From Aurantiochytrium sp. KH105 (Eukaryota > Sar > Bigyra > Thraustochytrida > Thraustochytriidae): a stretch of 64,000 nucleotides of DNA. The notes under the pieces were generated by a model. It had not been told where the DNA came from. It did no database searches and saw only the letters and a program-made list of their open reading frames with translations. This document shows positions 52,401 to 61,600 of the stretch, piece after piece (the stretch's first letter is position 1; every line of letters begins with the position of its first letter). Position numbers and translations under genes: made by a program. The stretch is taken from positions 130,603 through 194,602 of the forward strand of contig BGKB01000083.1 of assembly GCA_003116975.1 (NCBI GenBank), read 5' to 3'.

Positions 52401-52943
52401 TTCGCCCAGGAGGACTGCCTCTTGCCATGTGTCGGGGAGGTCAAAGCTCAAACGGTAGACTCCAGTCGGATTTTCGTCTGAGGGCACGCGCGTGCTAAGA
52501 TTGTGAGGGCGCTTCCATGGATACTTGATATTTGTGTAGATGGGTACATCCTCGTCGCCTTCAATTTGCCAATTGCTCGGAATAAGCGTTTGGCCCCACG
52601 AGGCCTCTTCCTCCTCCTTCTTACCCTGGACATCTACCGTGCCCACTCCGAGGTCGACGCCAATATCATGAGGACGCACGCTGGCCGGGTTCGGGAACAG
52701 ACGAAACTCGCACATCACTGGGTCCTCGACTGTTGCAAGGAAGCGGACCCATTCGGTCTCCTGCCGTCCCTCCTTGACTGCAGCAAGGGCATCTTCAGTT
52801 GAGGAGACAAGCCGTAATGGCGTGTGGTGCACGAGAGCATTCTCGTAGACAATTTGAGGGTTTTGCCAGTGCTCCAGCTCGCCACTGCTTTCAAAGAAGC
52901 CTCGCAGACTGTTGAGGAAGCGCAGATACGCTGTTTTCACCAT
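49455..52943 (-). CDS. Beta-galactosidase, GH2, LacZ-type
   Basis: This enzyme hydrolyses terminal beta-galactosides. The first good ATG is 52943 (MVKTAYLRFLNSLRG), giving 1162 residues, close to the roughly 1020 of E. coli LacZ plus linkers. Domains in order are sugar-binding (from WQNPQIVYENALVHHTPLRL), immunoglobulin-like, TIM barrel, a second immunoglobulin-like and the small-chain domain (HAFFRAPTDNDLGG). The acid/base is E515 (SLGNESGCGPN) and the nucleophile E591 (ILCEYAHAMGNSNGN). VCGVNRHEWSPEHGKS marks the barrel start. No secretion signal is visible, so it is probably cytosolic, although the N-terminus could be longer. LacZ-type enzymes are mainly bacterial, and descent by transfer is possible; its codon use resembles its neighbours. 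Confidence 0.96.
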   Translation of the reverse strand: MVKTAYLRFLNSLRGFFESSGELEHWQNPQIVYENALVHHTPLRLVSSTEDALAAVKEGRQETEWVRFLATVEDPVMCEFRLFPNPASVRPHDIGVDLGVGTVDVQGKKEEEEASWGQTLIPSNWQIEGDEDVPIYTNIKYPWKRPHNLSTRVPSDENPTGVYRLSFDLPDTWQEAVLLGERDVFLILHGAGAGVDIYVNGVRVGYGQDSMTETEVKISHTQLGATNSLVLVIYRWTDGSYLEDQDQWWLSGCFRDIELSCRPQTGGIVDYVVETDPEAASVHVQTRFSGLATDAHRMVLRATLYDANGSKVATQDAAGYALAEFSRHRLESEVPIASLTLAVAEPRLWSPRDPYLYTLVLEALDGGNTSADAIQIESTRVGLRRVDIHKNQLRVNGEPVLVCGVNRHEWSPEHGKSVPETLMRRDLELMKQFNFNAVRNSHYPNAHRWYELCDEYGMLVVDEANVETHGFTVAAAISLLQCDPKWRMAFLLRCQAMVKRSRNHPCIIGWSLGNESGCGPNARLCAKWIRQVDPTRFVQYEGGIASGDSPLLLGDGRDPKATDIICPMYDSPKRLLEVERATSRRPIILCEYAHAMGNSNGNLHHYWKLFRSPLHPRMQGGFIWDWVDQGLSKASFLQGEWAYGGDFGPQSGVEDKTFCINGLCFPDRTPHPSMHEAKYLQQPAVITFGVRKDFDVDAEIVFEAHAPPLNALAVHWSVLGVASVDPLASGRCYLEKSGNVSGLPSSTALAELAEGLEGLRLRVYIVLARHMAYAPQGHEVAFEECVLGPAGRLCHDLGRVKFSALAPPPSPSASSGGGDEPDVTAHEGRFEVRLATYTVEFDAHNGRILSVMHPSGVTVLESGGFGHAFFRAPTDNDLGGLDSMLPYEFLRKLAPKSGTSYNGLWRKLGLDALHEVTDDLQIETLSQSVQVEVCVSHFHGKRPRFRTKTMYTFANDGIYVTCDVEADSSVVNGCVTLPRVGMVFVAPGEFDQVEYLGRGPHETYPDRKASAPLGVYECEVDAMHVPYIKPSECGGRADVQWAAFRSRGSGRGFRISHASPTPVRREVFPGVSPKGIEMPGPSARPTGMSGAQLNASRYTVADLTTAKHQSELPDIDKSSPLYIHIDTAHMGLGGDVSWQPRTHDQYKVHSKDWRYRLKIEII

Positions 52944-53631
52944 TTGGTCCTCGCTCAAGGACGCGGCAACGAAAGGGAAAAGGAGTTCTGTGTCGCTCGC
53001 CCGTTTTCCAATAGCGCAGGTGCGGCGAAGACTTGCAAAATGCAATCTACACGTCTCGCCTGTGCAAGCCTAAGCGACAGGGCAAGAAGACCAAGCGCGC
53101 TGGGCTTGCTGCACCTTGGCCCACGTCTCGCTTGCTTCGCCAATCACTTTACGTCCCACCTCGACCTCGCTCGACCAATCGCTCAGCTCGTGTCGCTCTC
53201 GTCGCGTCGCGAGTTTGCTTTCTGCTTGCTCGCTGCCGGCTGCCCTTTACTTCCTTGCCTGCCGACTGCTCTCTGCCTGCAGATTACTCTTTCCCCGCGG
53301 AGGCTGCCGCGCGTCCCGGCGATGTGACGGGTGGCACGATGCCCGATGTCGCCCCGCTCTCTTGGAAGGCGCCCATCGAGCCATCGCTCCTATGAACCAA
53401 CTCACTATACGCGGCACACAAAGCTCGGCCGGCCTCTGCCACGACCATTATCATCAACATGGTGGTCATCGCGGAGGTGGGTGACGAAAGAAAGACAGCA
53501 GCCACGGCACTGCAGCCTCGGTAGGCTGGCAGACCGGGCTCACATCGTTCGGGAAATAATGGCGTGATGAAAGATGCACTTGTTGTGCTGGGTGTTGGCT
53601 GACAGTGAGTGTGTATGCGGAGGCAACTTGA

Positions 53632-53667
<36 letters not shown>

Positions 53668-53955
53668 ACTGGGTGCGAGCCTTGCGCGCAACATTCCAAG
53701 AAGATGAAGAAGTTGGGATGGGACGGGATAGAGTGGCAAGGAAAAGACAACAATGCGTTGCAGCAAAACATTCTTTGAGTGGCAGGCCTACGTAGTAGCT
53801 ATACTTCACTCCGGCTTCGGCGCTTGATGCGTTCAACAGAGAAATAGGGACAGAGGCGGGAGGGGAAAAGGGGAAGAAGCAGCCTTTATCCACTGTTGCT
53901 GCAACAAGGCATGAAGTGGGTGAGTAAGTTTGGTGGCAGGAAGCACCACCTACCT
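52944..53955. other. Intergenic region between two minus-strand genes
   Basis: About 1 kb holds the beta-galactosidase promoter and the 3' region of the next gene. A (CTG)n tract of about 11 units lies at 53634-53666. A (CTGCC)-rich patch sits near 53230-53280. No gene is supported; frames of 80-170 codons here overlap one another and lack domains. Confidence 0.5.
53634..53666. repeat. (CTG)n trinucleotide repeat
   Basis: About eleven GCT/CTG units in non-coding sequence downstream of the PIN-like/winged-helix gene. Similar tracts occur within the ankyrin gene (37806-37850). Confidence 0.9.
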
Positions 53956-56900
53956 CTACGAGCAGAGCTCTGCGAGGAGAATGCGATTTGACGCATCATC
54001 GTAGACGAGCCACTGCGGGTAGCGCTGGCAAAAGGTGGTGATCCCCATGAGGGTGATGACATTGTAGTCTTTGCTGTGATCGGTCGATATTTCAGCCAGA
54101 CGAGAGACCGAAACAGCGCCACGGTGCCGGAGAAGCCAGGTGCGCACGACGCAAAGTGCATGCAGGTTGTCGTCGTCGTCCAGCACAGAAACTGTAAGAG
54201 GAGTCTTACGGTGCGGAGTCGAGACACCCGTGCCCGTTCCTGACCTCGAAGAAGCAACACCAGAGCGCTTGACCGTGAGCACATAGGTCTTCGGATTCCA
54301 GCCCAATAAGTGCGGGTGATCGTTGCAAAAGACGCCAAGCGTACGCGCCTTGATGACTTTTGCTGCCTCGGGGTTCTCCTTGTAAAAGTTTCCCAACACG
54401 GACGCTTTGTAGGGCCCATGCGACTTTTCAAGCAGCCAATTGGCCAAGAGATTGGCAATACCGAGGCTTTCTTTCTTCCAAACTCCCGACGACGAGGGAG
54501 CGCGCGCCGCATCTATACCTCCGTCTGCACTTGCATTGCCAGCCCCCGCGCTTGATTTGGCAGGGGTAATCTCGGGCGGCGCCCCGGCGCCGATTCGGGC
54601 GCTCCAAATAATATGCGACTTGGCGTCCCAGCCCAAGAGGTCTGGGACAGCATTGATGAAGACCTGCAGGGTCTTGGCTTTGACATGGCGATTGATCTGA
54701 GGAAAGGTCTTGTAAAAAGCACCGAGATTGGCCGCATTTGTGTGACCGCCGTATTCAGTTTCGAGCCAAAACGCCATGGCCGTCGCGGCTGACCGGTCCG
54801 AGGTGGTCAGGCCGTCCGATGTTCCGTCGGGTTGCAATCCGGGCGTGTGGGCGGCACTTGCATTAGGGAACAAAGGCTTGCCGCCGCTGCGCTGCAATTG
54901 CTGCTGCGCGAGGGGCGTCGCGGCATCGCGCGAAGGTGAAATAGGGAGGATATTCCCGCTCGCCGGGGACGAGGGCTTGTTCGCTCCAGAGACGGCCGAG
55001 AGAATCCTCGACTTGCTGTTCCAGCGCAACACGTCGCTGTGCTCAAGCGTGAAATTATGCAAGGTTTGACTCCGGATAAGCTTGGCGAGCACAGGATGCT
55101 TTCGGTAAAAGGCGCCGAGATTGGCCACGTTCGTCGAACCATTGTGGTGCTCCTGTAGCCACTCAGCAACAACCATGGCTGAGAGAGTTGGGTTCGCCGT
55201 ATAAAAGGCCTCCTCGAGCTCGGGCGTCGGATTCTCACTCGCGATCCAACTCGCAAGGCTCTTTCCTTGGCCGCCGCCGCCACCACTGCCATTGCCATTG
55301 GAACTTCCATTGCCAAGCACGCCGTTCTCGCCACTACTGCCGGGGCTGCCAGTCCTGGTCCCGGTTCCTGGTCCGGCACCGGGCCCCTTGTCCGGGCGAA
55401 CGAGGGTGACAACGCGCGTCTTGGGATTCCAGGTCATGAGGTCTGAATTCTGACGAATAAAGGAGGCCAACGACTGCCCGCGTACAACGTTAGCGAGGTC
55501 GGGTTTGGCCTTGTAAAACATGCTCAGCGCATGCGAATTGGCTTGCGAGCCGTGCTTGTCCCGAATCCAGCGCACCATGGCTTCAGCCGCAGAGCGACTC
55601 TGCTCGGGAAGCACGGGCGTTGGCTGTTCTCCTGCCACGGCAATAACGTGCGAAGACGGAGACCATGAAAGAACGTCGCTGTTCGACTCTACAAAGTGGC
55701 CCAGCGTCATGGTCTTGATAATCTTGGCCATCTCGGGGTTCGCCTTATAAAAGCGACCCAAGTGCGCCGCCTTGGTGGACCCACCAAATTCCTTGTGGAG
55801 CCAGACAGCCAATTCTTCAGCACACTCGCGCATTGTCAATCCAGAAATAACCTCTCCATCAACCTTGATCTTGCCGTCATCCGAAGAGCCAAAGTCATTT
55901 GTGTCTGTGCCATCGACAGCGCCGCCAGTGCTATTGTCGCCGTTGGCGTTTCCTTGTGATTGGAAAATGCTCGCGCGCAATGGCGAAAGGCTCGTCCAGG
56001 GATTCACAGGGGTCTTTGACACCACTTCGGGCGTACCCAACTGGGAACTACTTGTGGACTCAAGCGTCTTCGTCGCTACGTCCTTGCTTCCTGTGACCAT
56101 TGTCGGCGTCGTCGATGCTCCTGTTCCCGCAGAAGGCATACTCAACGGAGGTGGCGAAGGCGTTGAAGACGGCGGGGTAGCCTTGGCTAGTCCGCTTCCA
56201 GACTTGGCCTCCACGGAGGAAACTGTTGGATTGAGCATGCCGCTCAAAAGCCCGCCTGGACTCTCGAGGTTTCGCATGGCCGACACTAGCAGGGCGTCTC
56301 CTTCCTCGTCGAGAGGATGCACATTTTCAACATCCTCGTGTTGTCTGCTTGTTTCAAGGCTCGCTAGTCCCGCCGATGTGTTCCACATGAGAGACCTTGC
56401 AGTGGGCGAGACACCCGACGCAACGTCGCTTCCCGCGACTGAAGATGAGGAGGACATTGACGAGGACGTTGAAGACGTTGTTGAGGACGTCGAGGACGTC
56501 GAAGGATGATGCCAGACATTATTCAAAACGCCAGAACCCGGGACAGTAAAGGATTGCGGAAGGGATGGCGGAGGTAGTTGCTGCTGAGGCTGCAGAGACG
56601 AAGCCTCAAAGCCATTGCTGTTCTTTCCATTGAGGACACTGGGTACCTTGGGGTGCGCCTGCTTATTCTCAAGCATGTCGTCGAAGCGCTTCACGTCATT
56701 CTCCACATCATCGCCCGAGACCAAGGGCGGCGGCGGGGGAAGACTGCCGGTGCGGGCCTCTTCCACAATTCTTTGAACATCTTCCTGTGAAATAGTCGAA
56801 GGGTCGAGCTTGTGCAATGTCAAGGCTAGGTTCCGAAGCTGACTGGCTTGAATGCCCATCGCTTGCGCAAAGGACTCCGTCGTGCAAACCTCAGCGGATC

Positions 56901-57408
56901 CATCGTCTGCAAGGGTGTGAAGCGGAACGTACTGGATATCCTTGACAAAGTAGAGCTCGGGGCTTTGCGCAACAACATAGACGTCACTGCTTCCAACACG
57001 CAACTCTGTTGCACATTCGTAGCAAAGCACCGCGAGCGCCTCTGTCGATCCAGACTTGGCCTGCCAAAGATCGATATTGGCGTCCGAAAGGAGAAATTGC
57101 AGTTTATCCTCGGCGGCCTTGATCGCCGCGGACTCTTCCACGCCCGGGGCAAAGCCCGTCACCGTTGAGAATATCCGCGACTGCACGTGATCTCCATCAA
57201 GAATACCATGCACGCGGAAACCAGCTTGGCGCCATGCGGATACCCTTTTCTCCACCTCTGCGCCCACCGCTTCGGCAGAGGCCGCTCCAGAGTGCGAGGC
57301 GTGCGCACACAGAGCTCTTACATCCACAAAGAGCTCGCCCTTCTTGAGCGTCTCTCTGGCGTGCGCTGCCTGGAGCCGGGCCCTCGCCTCTTGGTCGAAC
57401 TTGTCCAT
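53956..57408 (-). CDS. PIN/FEN-like domain plus six tandem winged-helix-like repeats, unknown function
   Basis: This 1150-residue protein starts at ATG 57408 (MDKFDQEARARLQAAHARE). Residues about 25-205 read like an XPG/FEN-type PIN domain: LFVDVRAL, a second strand with GILDGDH, GSTEALAVLCYE in place of the acidic EAD region, DVYVVAQSPELYFV in place of the DSD motif, then an H3TH-like AQAMGIQASQLRNLALTL. Two acidic positions appear lost, so catalysis is doubtful. Residues 210-515 are Ser/Thr/Pro-rich linker. From about 520 a 70-residue unit recurs six times (about 522, 605, 740, 872, 980 and 1080): AVWLHKEFGG, then LGRFYKANPEMAKIIK, TLGHF, and a W...V strand. This looks like OST-HTH/LOTUS-type winged helices, which bind RNA or RNA helicases. 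The sixth copy is divergent. Confidence 0.75.
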   Translation of the reverse strand: MDKFDQEARARLQAAHARETLKKGELFVDVRALCAHASHSGAASAEAVGAEVEKRVSAWRQAGFRVHGILDGDHVQSRIFSTVTGFAPGVEESAAIKAAEDKLQFLLSDANIDLWQAKSGSTEALAVLCYECATELRVGSSDVYVVAQSPELYFVKDIQYVPLHTLADDGSAEVCTTESFAQAMGIQASQLRNLALTLHKLDPSTISQEDVQRIVEEARTGSLPPPPPLVSGDDVENDVKRFDDMLENKQAHPKVPSVLNGKNSNGFEASSLQPQQQLPPPSLPQSFTVPGSGVLNNVWHHPSTSSTSSTTSSTSSSMSSSSSVAGSDVASGVSPTARSLMWNTSAGLASLETSRQHEDVENVHPLDEEGDALLVSAMRNLESPGGLLSGMLNPTVSSVEAKSGSGLAKATPPSSTPSPPPLSMPSAGTGASTTPTMVTGSKDVATKTLESTSSSQLGTPEVVSKTPVNPWTSLSPLRASIFQSQGNANGDNSTGGAVDGTDTNDFGSSDDGKIKVDGEVISGLTMRECAEELAVWLHKEFGGSTKAAHLGRFYKANPEMAKIIKTMTLGHFVESNSDVLSWSPSSHVIAVAGEQPTPVLPEQSRSAAEAMVRWIRDKHGSQANSHALSMFYKAKPDLANVVRGQSLASFIRQNSDLMTWNPKTRVVTLVRPDKGPGAGPGTGTRTGSPGSSGENGVLGNGSSNGNGSGGGGGQGKSLASWIASENPTPELEEAFYTANPTLSAMVVAEWLQEHHNGSTNVANLGAFYRKHPVLAKLIRSQTLHNFTLEHSDVLRWNSKSRILSAVSGANKPSSPASGNILPISPSRDAATPLAQQQLQRSGGKPLFPNASAAHTPGLQPDGTSDGLTTSDRSAATAMAFWLETEYGGHTNAANLGAFYKTFPQINRHVKAKTLQVFINAVPDLLGWDAKSHIIWSARIGAGAPPEITPAKSSAGAGNASADGGIDAARAPSSSGVWKKESLGIANLLANWLLEKSHGPYKASVLGNFYKENPEAAKVIKARTLGVFCNDHPHLLGWNPKTYVLTVKRSGVASSRSGTGTGVSTPHRKTPLTVSVLDDDDNLHALCVVRTWLLRHRGAVSVSRLAEISTDHSKDYNVITLMGITTFCQRYPQWLVYDDASNRILLAELCS

Positions 57409-58442
57409 CCTCCCTCTGCTGGCGATGACAACTTGCTGCAGACTCCGGATTTAGGAAACCAGAAATTGAGAAGAACGTTTCCGCAACGATTCTCCTGCCA
57501 ATGGCAAGAGGAGCGAGGGCGCGGCGTCCTCGCGCGCCTTCTTCTCCTCCTCGGACCGTCGCCTGCGCGGCCTTGGCCTCCTCACAGTTGTGACCAAAGA
57601 TCCCCCTTGTTCAAGCGAGTTTTCAAGGCGCGGATCTATCTGGCCGAGCTACACCGCCCCTTGCGCCTCGCGCCCTCCGTCTCCGCGCCTGCCCGGCGGA
57701 GTACGGCGGCGCGAGCGAAGCGGCTGCGCTGCGCCGGCTGCGCGGCGCTGCGCGGAGTGGCGCGAAGCGGCGCGGCGCGTGCTGGGAGGGATCGATGGAT
57801 GGATGGATGGATGGATGGATGGATGGATGGATGAACGGATGAACGGATGACTGCGCGGGGCCGCTCGAGCGGCCGATCCGGCGGCGGCGGCGGCGGCGTC
57901 GCGGCGCGCGGGGCTGCGGCCGGCAGGGCTCGCGCTCTGCTCCTGCTCGACGCCGCTCGCCGCGCGGCGCCGGGCGCAGGCGGCCGAGCGGGACGCCTCG
58001 AGGGTCCGAAGGCGCACTGCCGCCGCAAGTGGGCCCGCGCCTTTGCCGCACTTGCGCGCCGCCCATTCCGCACTTGCGGCCGCCGCATACCCCACTTCCG
58101 CGCCGCGCGGGCACACTGACAGTGTCGCTGTCAAGGCCGCTAAAAAAAAAAGGCAAGCCAAGCCGCGCCACGCCAAGCCGCGCCACGGCGGGCCGCAGCC
58201 CGCGGCCACGCCAGGCGCTGCACTGCTGCTGCCTGCGGCGGCGGCTGCGCAGCTCAGCGAGCGAGCAGCCTCTGGCAGCGAGCGGCGCGGCCTCGGCGAG
58301 CCTCCTTCCCATGTAGGTGCAAGCGCCTTGCAACTTGAACTTGACAGACGGAAGGCGAGTTTTTCACAGTTAGTTATTTTTATTTATTAGTATTTTCAGG
58401 AGAAAGAAGCGCGGATATCCTCGACTTTATAGAATAGTATAT
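57409..58442. other. GC-rich intergenic region up to the transposon
   Basis: About 1 kb. It carries a (GATG)n microsatellite at 57793-57834 and GC-only low complexity to about 58330, where the composition changes abruptly to AT-rich. Overlapping Arg/Ala/Pro frames occur on both strands with no coding evidence. The AT-rich strip 58360-58442 lies outside the defined inverted repeat. Confidence 0.5.
57793..57834. repeat. (GATG)n tetranucleotide microsatellite
   Basis: About ten contiguous GATG units in non-coding DNA upstream of the PIN-like gene. Confidence 0.92.
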
Positions 58443-58616
58443 CCCCATCCTTTTGCTAAATCAATAAAAAATCCCGACTTACCTTATTATTTCGAATTAA
58501 TTCCAATCTTCAGCTTATTCCTATCAAACGGCTTTACTTAGTAATCGGCACCTAAATATTTTTTTTGGTTTCTTCGTGGAGTTTTGTCTATGTTCGACCA
58601 CTAAGAGTTTTGGCCA

Positions 58617-61600
58617 CTAAGGGTGGGGGGGGTCGGGCGCGCGTAAGCTCTGGCTCGAGCTTGCGGAGCTTGGACTGATCAGATCTTCTTCTGAGCTACT
58701 GCAGCTCGAGCCTGTGGTGCTGAGGCTCCGTCTTCCGGCTTTCTTGTGAGCCCATATATCGAGTGATTTTTGCGTATGAAACTTTTCGAGGCAGCTCTTA
58801 CGTGCCCCTTTCAAGGGCCGCACGTGCAGTGGAACGTCGCAGATTGAACAGCATTTGGTGGTCAGTCCGAAACACATAACGCACGTTGCTTGCTGTGGCT
58901 TTTCTCTGCCCTTGGTAACACCCCTTTTAACGAATGTCGGACGTCCGAGAGGCACAGGTATGTGCTCGAGCGACTTATCTAAGCGTACCTGCAAAGCCGG
59001 TCCTTCGTTGAAAAATCGTTGGAGTTTTGGCGCTCTGCGTGGCCGCTTACGACAGATTTTCTGTGCTCTCTCACGATCAATGCTAGGGAGTGTACACTGT
59101 ATCGCTGATGGGTTGGTTAAGGTACTTCCTCTGGGCAAAGTTGTGCAGTACTCTATGATACCCATGAAGAGGCTGAATGCACATGAAATGACAGGCATCA
59201 GGCGATTTGCCCGTGCTCGAATGTCGCGAAGCCCTTCCAGATCGGCAGCCTGATTGTGAACAGCTTGAAGGCGATAAAGAATGGCCGCGTTCACGAGGAC
59301 TTGATTGAACGTCCGGATAGCAACTGTCTGGTCCACGGACAGCTTCAGCGAGGATGCTCCCGAGATGTCTTGGACAAATTGAGTGTTGCCATCAACACCG
59401 CCCTTCAATACATTATACACGACTTGGGGGACACACTTGATGACATGCACTGGAGACAGCGGACCATCGCGTGCAACTCGCTTCCTAAGAGCACGCCACA
59501 AACGAAAATGGGACGAAAGAACTTTGCGTTGGTGTTCGTCGAAGTAGTCAGGCGGGGAAGGTGGTGGCCCAGATGTCTCAATTGCCATATGGGCCCACGC
59601 TGTAAGTTTTTCGGTCCACGGTTGCAATGCACGACGGTAGGCAAGGCGTGCATCCTCTGGCACATGTACGAGGCAGGAATACACTAGGGACCTCGGCGTC
59701 GCAACTACGTAGAGAACGTGATCAAGGTCCAAAACAAGAGCTTGGTGAATGACTTGGGCGCGATGCTCTGGTGCAACGGCTTTCCACCAGACGCTATCAG
59801 AGACAATGCAGCTGAAATAGCTCGAGTTCATATACTCCCGCACGTCGTTAGCTGCGCTTACCAACCCAGGTGCGACTCGCGTTTTGATCTCGACGCTGCA
59901 CAATACTGACTGCGACGAAGCAGGAGCTTCTGGTTTTTGCACACGAGCTATTGCATCTGGAGACACGGCAATTCCAGGATTGTGCCGACTCTGGAAAAGA
60001 CCACAGGCGAAAATAGCTTCGCACCACTTTGTTTTCGGGTTCTTCAAGGACTTGAACACGTTGTCCTCATTGATAGTCCCGGTTCTCATGTCTGGCGTCG
60101 ACAAATTCCGTGGGAATACCCAGGAGCACGCCAGGTCCAGAGCTACTTTCTCAATTGGCGTCTCGATAGGCACTGCATTGCTGTCATCACGGATCAGATT
60201 TCGCGCCTCAGGATCGAGCAAAGCAAGTTTTTCGCCGGAGGTTCCAGTAATGCAAAACACTCTCAGAATGAACCAATCTGTGCATCGTTGAGCGCGGGTC
60301 AGTGGGATGGCCCTCTCGCTGACTTTGGCTTCAATGTCTGTCTTGCGCTGCTCGACCTTGGTCTGGGGAAAGAAGAGGGTGGAACGGACGGCGTCATAAG
60401 ACACAGTCCGAGGAACAAGTACTAAAGTGGAGCGCATGAGCTCTCCATGCCCAGTGCCGCATTCTACAAACCGAATGACCCTGCTTTCTTTCTCCCCTGA
60501 AGCCTGGAAGTCAACGAAAGCAAAAGCGTGTATGTCCTTCTTGTTGGTGTCTCCATTCCGACTCATTTGAACTGAGCTCTTCATCGCAAATATCTGTCGT
60601 CCCATCCGAGGCCCATTGTCCACAATGTCGTGCCGGAATTGCGAATCTGCGAGCTCAGATTCCGAAAGAGTGCTCCTTGCTCGCCAAGGGTTGTCGTTAA
60701 CGTCACTAATCATGCAAAATGAGCAATTCCTCGACGCAAGGGATTCCCATAGCCAGCGCTTTGAGTAGCCACGGTCCGCTGCGAATAAACAGCTTATGTT
60801 GTCGCCAAGATGTTTGCGAAGGTCGTCGAGGATTTGGTTCACCGCAATCCTTTGTGACCATTCAACACGACGATGATGCCGGATGGAGTACATGAGGCGA
60901 TGAAGCGCATCAGCGCAAGCGTCGTTTTTTAGCCCGTCCTTTCCCGCCTTTTTGTCGCTAACTGCACGAGATAAGAGATCGCTTGCTCGTGTACCGACGA
61001 GTTCGTCATCCAGCACGAGGCACGTATGCGGTGTGAGAGCAACACTGCGCGTGTCAGCGAATGCAAGTTTTTCGATGTCTTCCCAATCGTTGACAACGTT
61101 CGCCGAGTCATGCCATGTGTTGGATGTTCCCAATCTCGTCTTCGGATCTATCATCGTGAGAGCTTTTTGAATCTTGGTGAAGCGCTCCTCAGAGAGCTCG
61201 TTCGCCCTCGAACGCAGACCGTACTGACCGATGCTGTACGCTCTCATAAATACTAAAGCGACGTCCTTGACTCCAACACACTGATAGACGACCAGGACCG
61301 CAAGGAACTCCCAAAATTCTACAAGGGTCAGTGGTGGTTCGCCTTGTGTGGCCAGAATGACCCTGGCGTTTTCAAAAAGCTCCTTTACGAGTCGTTCCCC
61401 AATGATGCGGAATATAATCAACATGTTCAGTTGAGGCTCTTCGAAGCCGTATGCAACCGAACGAGCCTGAAGCTTTTCGCATATAGAATCGAGCTGCGCC
61501 TTTACACGTCGATCAAAGACAAAAGATCGAACATCATCCTCCCAAAGAACATTGTATTCGTCTGGACAAGGAAGCGGAGTCCAATCGCCATTAATGTGAG

